From positions 1-32,018 of the forward strand of contig CAJJAA010000044.1 of assembly GCA_905182025.1 (NCBI GenBank): DNA of 32,018 bases, given 5' to 3'. Source of the DNA: an uncultured OM182 clade bacterium (GTDB lineage: Bacteria; Pseudomonadota; Gammaproteobacteria; Pseudomonadales; Azotimanducaceae). This document shows, piece after piece, positions 25,574 through 32,018 of this stretch (the stretch's first letter is position 1; every line of letters starts with the position of its first letter). The translations under genes were made by a program, and so were the position numbers. The notes under the pieces were generated by a model. That model ran no database searches and was not told the DNA's origin. It saw only the letters and a program-made list of their open reading frames with translations.

Positions 25574-26743
25574 ATGGATATCGATCTGAGCGCAGATGAT
25601 CTTGCTTTTGAAACAGAAGTAAGAGGATTTTTGAGTGAAAATGCCTACACGAACGGAGCAAATCCGGAAGAGTGGCGAATGAAATGGTTTGAGAAAGCCA
25701 AAGAAAAAGGCGGCTGGGATGTACCCAAATGGCCAGCTGAATTTGGCGGACCGGGTTGGACGCCTAACCAGCATTACATCTGGCAGAAAGAAACCGCTCG
25801 CGCGGGTACGCCGTGGGATATGCCCTTTGGCTTGAGCATGCTTGCGCCTGTCTTGATGGCGCACGGCTCGCAAGAGCAACAAGAACGATTTCTGCCCGCT
25901 ATCCGAGCACGCGAAGTTAACTGGTGTCAGGGTTATTCAGAGCCCGGTGCAGGCTCCGACCTCGCCAGTCTGAAAACAAAGGCTGAGTTGACCGAAGATG
26001 GTAAACACTATGTTGTCAACGGCACCAAGATTTGGACCACGATGGCGCACATCGCAGACTGGATATTCTGTCTAACCAGAACCAGTGATGCCGGTATCAA
26101 ACAGGAAGGTATTACGTTTCTACTGTTCCCGATGAAACAAGAAGGTGTTGAAGTTAAGCCAATCATTACGCTTGGTGGTGCGCATACGGTTAACACGGTA
26201 TTTTTTACCGATGTGAAAGTACCGGTTGAAAATCGCGTTGGTGAAGAGGGTAAAGGCTGGGCGTACGCGAAAGGTCTACTTGAGCACGAACGAACAGGTA
26301 TTGCCGGTATTTCCAACTCTATCGTAGCGCTTGAAGGTTTGAAAAAGCGAGCGAGTAGCGTCAAACGCGGTAACGGTAGCTTGATGGATACACCAAGCTT
26401 TAGGTCGAAGATCGCCGAGCTCGAAATTGATTTGATGGCAGTAGAATATACAGAACTTCGTAGCTTGGCGACGGCAAGTGCGGGTACTGCACCCGGTCCT
26501 GAATCGTCAATTCTCAAGCTGAAAGGTACAGAAATTCAACAGCGTATCCAAAAGTTGACAATGGAAGCGGGCGGTGAATTTTCAGCCGCATGGGGTGGTA
26601 TCAACTCCGGGCCTGATTTTGCACGGGCGGGTATGGGTGGTTACATGAGTAGCCGTGTGTACACCATTTACGGTGGCGCCAGCGAAGTCCAGAAAGATAT
26701 CATTACCAAGAAAGTACTTGGTATTAAGTCGACGAAGAAATAG
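25574..26743 (+). CDS. acyl-CoA dehydrogenase, catalytic partner of a tandem pair
   Basis: 389 residues with the three acyl-CoA dehydrogenase domains. Visible are WPAEFGGPGWTPNQHYIW, the FAD/substrate strand block CQGYSEPGAGSDLASLKTKA and VVNGTKIWTTMAHIADW, and the C-terminal helix block YTIYGGASEVQKDIITKKVLG. The candidate general base is E239 in LLEHERTGIAG, the position used in FadE26-like enzymes of the steroid side-chain and related pathways. The enzyme oxidises an acyl-CoA to the 2-enoyl-CoA and passes electrons to ETF. It lies 12 nt before the second dehydrogenase gene, clearly in one operon, and divergent from TetR. Long or branched acyl chains are likely but unproven. Confidence 0.94.
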   Translation: MDIDLSADDLAFETEVRGFLSENAYTNGANPEEWRMKWFEKAKEKGGWDVPKWPAEFGGPGWTPNQHYIWQKETARAGTPWDMPFGLSMLAPVLMAHGSQEQQERFLPAIRAREVNWCQGYSEPGAGSDLASLKTKAELTEDGKHYVVNGTKIWTTMAHIADWIFCLTRTSDAGIKQEGITFLLFPMKQEGVEVKPIITLGGAHTVNTVFFTDVKVPVENRVGEEGKGWAYAKGLLEHERTGIAGISNSIVALEGLKKRASSVKRGNGSLMDTPSFRSKIAELEIDLMAVEYTELRSLATASAGTAPGPESSILKLKGTEIQQRIQKLTMEAGGEFSAAWGGINSGPDFARAGMGGYMSSRVYTIYGGASEVQKDIITKKVLGIKSTKK

Positions 26744-26755
26744 GAATATTTTGAT

Positions 26756-27880
26756 ATGAATTTTGATTTGACTGAAGAACAGCAACTCGTTTCGGACTCG
26801 ATTGAACGGTTTGTGCAAGACAGCTATAACCTCGAGAGCCGCATGGCGCTCGTCGGAAAGGGGCCTGGTTTTAGTGAAGCTCACTGGAAATCGATGTCCG
26901 AGCTTGGCTGGTTTGGCCTGCCATTTAGTGAAGACGATGGTGGCTTTGGTGGTAACCAACTCGACACCATGATCCTGATGGAACACTTTGGTAAGGGGCT
27001 GGTGCTTGAACCATTCTTAGCAAGTATTGTTCTGGGCGGTGGCGTCTTGAAGCGCGCGGCTAATGAAACACAACGTAAGCAATGGCTCGAAACCGTTATC
27101 GATGGATCAAAGCAATTGGCGCTGGCGTACTCGGAAGCTGAGTCAGGCTATGAACCTCACAATGTTGCGGTAGCAGGCACTAAAACCGCAGATGGCTTCA
27201 CCATCACTGGCACAAAATGCATGGTACAACATGGCGGCACAGCAGATGCCTTGGTTGTTTCATTTCGAACCAGCGGCGGCACGACCGATAAATCGGGTAT
27301 TTCCCTTGCTTTGATACCAGCAGATCGCGAAGGCGTCACAGTTCAGGGTTTCCTGACAGTTGATGGTTTGCAGTCGGCCGAGATCGCTTTCGACAAGGTT
27401 GCTGTCAGTGCTGATGATCTACTCGGTGACGTCGGTGATGGTTTCACGGTACTCAATGCCACGATTAATGATGGCATTCTGGCAATCGCTGCAGAAGCGG
27501 TTGGTGCGATGGAAGTGCTTTACAAAGATACCGTTGCCTATACGCAGGAACGTGAGCAGTTTGATCACGCTCTGGCAGATTTTCAGGTGTTACAGCATCG
27601 AATGGTTGAAATGTTCATGGAACATGAGCAGTGCAAATCGTTGCTTTATCGTGCCACGATGGAAGTGGCTAACGGCGGTGATGATGCGCAACGAAATATC
27701 CACGCACTGAAACATCTTATCGGCAAGGCAGCATTTTTTGTTGGTGAAAATGCGGTACAAACGCACGGTGGCATGGGTGTAACGGAAGAGCTAAGAGTCG
27801 GCCACTACTTCAAGCGCTTGCTAGTGATTGAAGCCCAGTTCGGTAATACCGACTATCATCTCGATCAGTTTGCTGCCTAG
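26756..27880 (+). CDS. acyl-CoA dehydrogenase, probable non-catalytic partner
   Basis: 374 residues: MNFDLTEEQQLVSDSIERFV, LGWFGLPFSEDDGGFGG, ALAYSEAESGYEPHNVA, FTITGTKCMVQHGG, and the C-terminal AVQTHGGMGVTEELRVGHYF. It is clearly an acyl-CoA dehydrogenase fold. Where the partner has HERTGIAG this protein reads INDGILAIAAEA, so the Glu-Arg pair is absent. No replacement base is obvious in the C-terminal block. Known adjacent pairs of this kind, such as FadE26-FadE27 of mycobacteria, form alpha2beta2 heterotetramers with half the active sites of a homotetramer. The 12-nt spacing supports coupled expression. Two hairpins follow the stop. Confidence 0.92.
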   Translation: MNFDLTEEQQLVSDSIERFVQDSYNLESRMALVGKGPGFSEAHWKSMSELGWFGLPFSEDDGGFGGNQLDTMILMEHFGKGLVLEPFLASIVLGGGVLKRAANETQRKQWLETVIDGSKQLALAYSEAESGYEPHNVAVAGTKTADGFTITGTKCMVQHGGTADALVVSFRTSGGTTDKSGISLALIPADREGVTVQGFLTVDGLQSAEIAFDKVAVSADDLLGDVGDGFTVLNATINDGILAIAAEAVGAMEVLYKDTVAYTQEREQFDHALADFQVLQHRMVEMFMEHEQCKSLLYRATMEVANGGDDAQRNIHALKHLIGKAAFFVGENAVQTHGGMGVTEELRVGHYFKRLLVIEAQFGNTDYHLDQFAA

Positions 27881-27893
27881 TTGTGAGTAAACC

Positions 27894-27958
27894 GAAGTTT
27901 AGCCTAGCTTTGGGGCAGGCTAAACTTCTAAAGATGTGTATCAATGCTTTTTTGATAC
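27894..27958. terminator. two back-to-back hairpins between convergent genes
   Basis: GAAGTTTAGCCT (27894-27905) pairs perfectly with AGGCTAAACTTC (27917-27928), a 12-bp stem with an 11-base loop but no T run. A second hairpin GTATCAA/TTGATAC (27938-27944, 27952-27958) follows. They lie between the dehydrogenase pair (+) and the P450 (-) and may end transcription from both sides. Confidence 0.6.
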
Positions 27959-28056
27959 AAAGGCCAGCTAAGCCATTTGTTAACCTTGCAATACCTTCGC
28001 TCAACTCAGATGTTAATCTTCATTATACAGGTCAGTTGCACTGAACACCTGTCGGC

Positions 28057-29310
28057 TTATTTCAGCGGGTGCAAAATGACAGACATCTTTGAGTAACCCT
28101 TCACAAAATTAGAAACGACGCGTTCCGGCTCACCAATGACTTCCACTTTGTGAAACCGTTTGCTGATTTCTTCCCACAAAATGCGCAGTTGCATTTCCGC
28201 CAATCGGTTGCCCATACAGCGATGAATGCCAAAGCCAAATGACACGTGTTGACGTGCATTGGCGCGGTCAATGATGAGTTTGTCTGGGTTGTCGAAAACG
28301 GCTGTGTCGCGATTACCTGACACGTACCACATCAATACCTTGTCGCCTTTCTTAATGGTCTTGCCCTGCAGCTCAACATCTTCTAATGCGGTTCTTCGCA
28401 TGTGAGTCAGCGGGGTCTGCCAGCGAATGATTTCAGCGACCATGTTGGGAATAAGGTCGACGTTTTCACGCAGCTTGTCGTATTGATCAGGAAACTGATT
28501 CAGCGCTAGAACGCCGCCGGTTATCGAATTTCGCGTTGTGTCGTTGCCACCGACAATCAACAGCATAATGTTGCCTAAAAACTCACCCGGTGGCATATCG
28601 CGTGTCTCTGGGTTTCTAGCCAACATTGTCAGCAGGTCGAAGCCTTCGTGGCTGGGATCAAGTCGTTCACTAAACAGCTTTTGAAAATACTTCAGGCATT
28701 CCTGCAGTTCAGCTCTGGCTTCTTGCCAGCTAGAAACATAGCCTGACTTTGGACCCATGACACCGATATCAGACCAGTAGGTGAGTTTATTACGGTCTTC
28801 AAATGGGAAGTCAAACAGTGTCGCTAGCATGCGCGTTGTGAGTTCTATCGATACCCGCTCGACCCAATTAAACGCTTTGCCAATGGGCAGGCCATCCAAT
28901 ATTTCGATGACGCGCTCGCGAATCAATGTTTCCATTTTTGCCAGATTCGGCGGCGCAACAACCGGTGCCACGGTGGCCCGTTGACCATCATGCTTGGGTG
29001 AGTCCATGGCGATAAAAGAAGAAGACGCAGCGCCAGCATCATCGACGATACCGATGCCGGATGCGCTGGAGAAACGCTTGTTATCTGCATCAATCAGTTT
29101 AATCGCCTCATGACTGGTGACAGACCAGTAAGGTCCATAGCGACTCTCCGCATGGAAGTGCACAGGGTCCTCTTGCCTTAGACGTTCAAACATCGGCCAA
29201 TGGGCGTCTTGCCGGAACAAAAAGTGGTTTGAAACATCGAGTTGATCGATGTCAGCATCCCGCGCAAATGCCCGAGCGCTCTCTAGGGTCGCGTTTCTAT
29301 AGTCGAACAT
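28057..29310 (-). CDS. cytochrome P450, CYP153-type alkane/fatty-acid omega-hydroxylase
   Basis: 417 residues from the ATG at 29310, which has AGGAG ten bases upstream; a GTG at 29343 is less likely. P450 motifs: oxygen-binding I helix GGNDTTRNS (254-262), K-helix ExxR in EIIRWQTPL..RR (E293, R296), and the heme-thiolate loop FGFGIHRCMGNR with Cys365. The neighbouring text PLTHMRRTALEDVEL, VLMWYVSGNRD and RLAEMQLRILWEEI is very like CYP153. That family oxidises terminal methyl groups of alkanes, fatty acids or terpenoid chains. No ferredoxin or ferredoxin reductase gene is near, so redox partners must come from elsewhere. On the same strand as the upstream hydrolase, 113 nt apart. Confidence 0.92.
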   Translation of the reverse strand: MFDYRNATLESARAFARDADIDQLDVSNHFLFRQDAHWPMFERLRQEDPVHFHAESRYGPYWSVTSHEAIKLIDADNKRFSSASGIGIVDDAGAASSSFIAMDSPKHDGQRATVAPVVAPPNLAKMETLIRERVIEILDGLPIGKAFNWVERVSIELTTRMLATLFDFPFEDRNKLTYWSDIGVMGPKSGYVSSWQEARAELQECLKYFQKLFSERLDPSHEGFDLLTMLARNPETRDMPPGEFLGNIMLLIVGGNDTTRNSITGGVLALNQFPDQYDKLRENVDLIPNMVAEIIRWQTPLTHMRRTALEDVELQGKTIKKGDKVLMWYVSGNRDTAVFDNPDKLIIDRANARQHVSFGFGIHRCMGNRLAEMQLRILWEEISKRFHKVEVIGEPERVVSNFVKGYSKMSVILHPLK

Positions 29311-29423
29311 ATCCTGCGTTCTCCTGAGGTAAGACCCATACACTAGCGATATCCGTCGAATCTCTCAAGCGCGGTGACACTTCAGTTGGTGGTGGGTAAC
29401 CAACCGACCCAATCGCCACCATT

Positions 29424-30188
29424 CTAGTCAGAAATTATATTGACGATTGACTTTGTCTTTGTGCCATTGATATGAGCGAGCAGGAAGTCGAAAGTACAAT
29501 CGATTTCTTCGCTAGGAACCTCAGGGTGTAGGCCGGGGTTCCCATGTAGTCGTTTGTCCTTCGAGGCGAAGGCATCAAAAATCTGCAGGCAACCTTCGCG
29601 ATTGAATAACTCATCCTCCAGCTGCATTAAAAACAGTATTGGACATTTGATGTCTGCCGCGGCTTTGAGCAGTGTTTCGCCATGCGGAAAATTTTGTTGG
29701 ACGCCCATCAGGCCTAGAACAGCCACTGTGACATCGCCTCTACTGGCAACCAAGGGCAAGCCGAATAAAGAACCCATCGACAGACCAAAATAGGCAAGCT
29801 TAGCTATAGCGAATTCAGACTGGATCTGTTCAATTGCGCAAGTCCAATCGTCGGTCATATCAATGAGACTATTGTCACGCTGATACTCAGGGAAAAATGC
29901 CGTGCGCCCACCGTCACCCACTTGACGTAAACCGTGTACTGGTCCGTCAAGCGACAGAACGGGCAGATTGGCACCCACAAAACGTTCAGCCAGATCGCTG
30001 ATAGGCGCCTGATAACGGTTGCCAGAAGCACCATGGCCGCAGCAGATAAGGGTTTTGCCTTCAACGGGTGCGTCGGGCAGCCACAGCGCACCGGTGATAT
30101 CCCGCATACCATCCCTGCGGATACGGAATTCCTTGGTAGCGTTGTCCCGAGTATCTTTGGCATCTGTCCACTGTATGTCTGCTGGCAT
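29424..30188 (-). CDS. alpha/beta hydrolase, dienelactone-hydrolase-like
   Basis: 254 residues. LICCGHGASGNRYQ forms the oxyanion strand, VLSLDGPVHGLR the next strand, and YFGLSMGSLFG the nucleophile elbow with Ser137. LFLMQLEDELFN probably gives the acid and NPGLHPEVPSEE the His. It is cytoplasmic, with no leader. The fold and short length fit dienelactone-hydrolase or acyl-esterase types; the substrate is unknown. It precedes the CYP153 gene on the same strand, so the two may share a transcript and a pathway. The truncated TetR lies directly upstream. Confidence 0.87.
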   Translation of the reverse strand: MPADIQWTDAKDTRDNATKEFRIRRDGMRDITGALWLPDAPVEGKTLICCGHGASGNRYQAPISDLAERFVGANLPVLSLDGPVHGLRQVGDGGRTAFFPEYQRDNSLIDMTDDWTCAIEQIQSEFAIAKLAYFGLSMGSLFGLPLVASRGDVTVAVLGLMGVQQNFPHGETLLKAAADIKCPILFLMQLEDELFNREGCLQIFDAFASKDKRLHGNPGLHPEVPSEEIDCTFDFLLAHINGTKTKSIVNIISD

Positions 30189-30229
30189 AATTTTCTCTGC
30201 TTGTTTTTTTAAGGTGGTGCTGCTGATTT

Positions 30230-30474
30230 TTAGCAGTGTGCCTTGTGATGATTGGCAAGTGCAAGAACCTGCTCTTTGACCGCCCTATAGCTTTTAGCAA
30301 TTCGTTTAGTGACGCTGCTTCATAGCCTTGGGTCCAAAATAATTGCATCGCAATCTCGGCTGAGGCGGCTTCATCAAATTGTCGTCGTCGACCCGCTATG
30401 GGATTTACGTTTCTCAATTTAATTAGATCCGAAGTGCGTTGGTTGTAACGTTTTAATTTTGATGCTACTTGCAT
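30230..30474 (-). pseudogene. truncated TetR-family regulator (DNA-binding domain only)
   Basis: Residues GRRRQFDEAASAEIAMQLF and GYEAASLNELLKAIGRSKS are a standard TetR helix-turn-helix. After SKS (about 30271) similarity stops. The frame runs on as composition unlike TetR into the start of the hydrolase gene, while another frame reads AVKEQVLALANHHKAHC and stops at 30230. The expected 120 or more residues of ligand domain cannot fit before the hydrolase start at 30188, so part of the gene has been deleted. It was probably the local repressor of the hydrolase-P450 genes. Whether the stub is still expressed is unknown. Confidence 0.7.
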
Positions 30475-30531
30475 TAAGGACTGTTAGATCCTATGTTAAT
30501 TTTTCTTCGGCTCGCGGACCATGAAAACGCA

Positions 30532-31587
30532 ATGAAAGAAATCGCCAGAACCTCAGCAAAACGGATAAGCGGATTGTTTGCTGCGCTGATTGTTATCGCC
30601 AGCGCGTATGGGGACCATCATGAACAGCAAGAGATTGATGTAAACGACCCAAACTATAATCCAGATTCGACGCTGTTCCGTGGCGCTGCGAATAACCCCT
30701 ATTTCCCCCTGTATTTTAATGCGCTGCCGCAAGGGGGCGCGGAGAATGTGCCGACCGAGGTGCGAAGAGTCGATTTAAGACCTGACCGTGACGTGACATT
30801 GTACGTTGAAATCTACAACCCTGATGCCAAGATCCCGCTGATTGTCACCCCTGGCGGGATGGGCGAGATTAACGGCTTTCGTGGTTTTGCGCGCAATGTT
30901 GCTGCTGCGGACAGTGATCTCAAGGTGATTATTTGGGATCGCCGCAACATGGGTCGCTCGGAGGTATCGTTTGGCAGCGAGCCGCTATCAATTGAAGAGG
31001 CAGAAGATCTACACATACTGCTGCAACGCCTTGAGGTTGGCCCAGCGACTTTTTACGGTATGTCCTCTGGTTCTCGTTCAAATATGATTCTTGCCGAACG
31101 GTATCCAGAACAAGTTGCTGCGCTGGTTATATCGCCGTTGACTGGCGGGCCGATTGCGGCTGAGCGTTTGTCGAAAGAGTACTATCTGGATTACCTCAAA
31201 GATGAAAGCCTCACGTCGATGCAGGCGGTTGCCACAACGCCTCTGTGGGCTGCCTATCTGGAACGTAATAGTCCAGAGCTTCAAAAGGCTTTCTTGGAAC
31301 AAGACGTCGAAGATTTTCTAGCGGCGATGAAACGCACCGGCGAGCACCTGGCCTCTTATCATGCGAAAACAACGTTGGGCATGACCGACGAACAACTCGC
31401 AGCCCTAAACGTGCCCGCAACGTTGATACTGCATCACGGCGCGGAGAGAGATTTTCTGCACCCGATTGTGAATTCTAGGGCTGCAACGACACTGCTGCAG
31501 AACTCAACTTTTGTTATTGCGCCGACGCTCGGTCCGGTTCTCGATGAGTTATTACCTTTCGTTAGAAAGTATACGCCGGTGGAATAG
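30532..31587 (+). CDS. secreted alpha/beta hydrolase
   Basis: 351 residues from the ATG at 30532, chosen because it begins a plausible signal peptide (KRISGLFAALIVIASAYG); the frame opens earlier at 30493. Motifs: PLIVTPGGMGEINGFRGF (oxyanion strand), VIIWDRRNMGRSE, and the nucleophile elbow FYGMSSGSRSN with Ser178. TLILHHGAERDFLHP gives the likely acid Asp. At the place where the catalytic His normally follows (a GH near the end), the sequence reads FVIAPTLGPVLDELL. The His is therefore missing or comes from another position. It would act in the periplasm or outside. It is divergent from the TetR remnant; the substrate is unknown. Confidence 0.85.
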   Translation: MKEIARTSAKRISGLFAALIVIASAYGDHHEQQEIDVNDPNYNPDSTLFRGAANNPYFPLYFNALPQGGAENVPTEVRRVDLRPDRDVTLYVEIYNPDAKIPLIVTPGGMGEINGFRGFARNVAAADSDLKVIIWDRRNMGRSEVSFGSEPLSIEEAEDLHILLQRLEVGPATFYGMSSGSRSNMILAERYPEQVAALVISPLTGGPIAAERLSKEYYLDYLKDESLTSMQAVATTPLWAAYLERNSPELQKAFLEQDVEDFLAAMKRTGEHLASYHAKTTLGMTDEQLAALNVPATLILHHGAERDFLHPIVNSRAATTLLQNSTFVIAPTLGPVLDELLPFVRKYTPVE

Positions 31588-31613
31588 TCTTGCAGGCGCA
31601 GTTTACTGTCGGC

Positions 31614-32018
31614 CTAATCGTGGTGAAACAAACTGTCGTCAGTCGTGGCTGCGTCTAGATCAAAACCTTGTTTGGCAAGAAAATATCGACGTATAGGATA
31701 ATAGGCTACAGCAACAATGGTCCATACCACCAAACTCCAAATCACAGTGGATGACAGATCTCTCGACAAAAAGTAAATGCCCACGAAGGTCGACAGTTCT
31801 GAGAATAGGAACAGACTCCAAATCCACACCGGCTTCATATTGAACATCGACTTAGCATATTGTTCTGGGTAGCGCGTGTGGATGCGTGTCAGCGACCAGT
31901 AGACAAAGATAGACGGTAGGCTGGCTGAAATTGTTGCTGCGCGTGCAATATCACCAATATCGAGACCAACTATTAAGGGTACAACACCAATGACCATCAT
32001 GATCGCTAAGATGTAGTG
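31614..32018 (-). CDS. amino-acid permease (APC superfamily), C-terminal part, runs off the right edge
   Basis: The frame is open to the right window edge, so only the last 134 or so residues are present. Hydrophobic segments include GVVPLIVGLDIGDIARAA, ISASLPSIFVYWSL, the pair WIWSLFLFSELSTFVGIYFL, and VIWSLVVWTIVAVAYYPIR, followed by a charged cytoplasmic tail ending DDSLFHHD. The loop THTRYPEQY-like segment and tail layout fit the APC amino acid/polyamine permease group. The substrate is unknown. It is convergent with the secreted hydrolase, with 26 nt between the stops. Confidence 0.65.
   Translation of the reverse strand, partial: HYILAIMMVIGVVPLIVGLDIGDIARAATISASLPSIFVYWSLTRIHTRYPEQYAKSMFNMKPVWIWSLFLFSELSTFVGIYFLSRDLSSTVIWSLVVWTIVAVAYYPIRRYFLAKQGFDLDAATTDDSLFHHD

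Noticed and set aside
26008..26517. 169-codon open frame antisense to the first acyl-CoA dehydrogenase
   Set aside because: It is a shadow of a well-supported gene, with no ribosome site and no recognisable motif.
1..32018. Search for CRISPR arrays, tRNA/rRNA genes, insertion sequences and phage or defence genes
   Set aside because: No spaced direct repeats, tRNA-like ends, transposase or integrase motifs were seen by eye; short or divergent examples could have been missed.

Overview
The window most likely comes from an aerobic, probably marine, gammaproteobacterium with a heterotrophic, lipid-oxidising lifestyle. This is inferred from the mid-range base composition, a TonB-dependent receptor, a TPR-sulfotransferase, a CYP153-type P450, paired acyl-CoA dehydrogenases, a CaiB/BaiF CoA-transferase and a carotenoid-oxygenase relative. 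No rRNA, tRNA, CRISPR array, transposase or integrase was seen.

Left region (1-6 kb): a C-terminal piece of a LiaF-like protein, an M14/DUF2817 peptidase-like gene (+), and a probable three-gene minus-strand unit: DUF1254/DUF1214 protein, GPH-type sugar/cation symporter, PhyH dioxygenase. Four of these genes are interrupted by single-base indels, while the encoded residues still fit their families. Indels are densest at about 1.8-3.5 kb, and no gene to the right shows this pattern. Local consensus error or very recent decay are both possible.

Middle region (6-16 kb): an RhlE-like DEAD-box helicase (+), a MarR regulator directly downstream of a large TPR-sulfotransferase (both -), and a 925-residue TonB-dependent receptor (-) with a good terminator. 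An MFS carrier (+) lies divergent from the receptor and convergent with a four-histidine carotenoid/stilbene-cleaving oxygenase (-). That oxygenase has a TetR-like palindrome just before its start. The sulfotransferase appears to begin at an ATT codon behind a strong Shine-Dalgarno.

Right region (16-32 kb): an alpha/beta hydrolase (-); a two-subunit Tat-exported molybdenum hydroxylase of the isoquinoline 1-oxidoreductase/aldehyde oxidase type (+); a PLD-family lipoprotein resembling cardiolipin synthase C (+), convergent with a CREST/alkaline-ceramidase-like membrane hydrolase (-); and a CaiB/BaiF CoA-transferase (-). A TetR regulator (-) is divergent from two adjacent acyl-CoA dehydrogenases (+) that look like partners of one heteromer. 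Next come a CYP153-type P450 and an alpha/beta hydrolase (both -), a truncated TetR remnant (-), a secreted alpha/beta hydrolase (+), and the C-terminal end of an APC amino-acid permease (-) that runs off the right edge.

Read together, the oxygenase, aldehyde-oxidising molybdoenzyme, CoA-transferase, acyl-CoA dehydrogenases and P450 could take a hydrophobic isoprenoid, stilbene or alkane-like substrate to beta-oxidation. That is inference: these genes are neighbours, not one operon.
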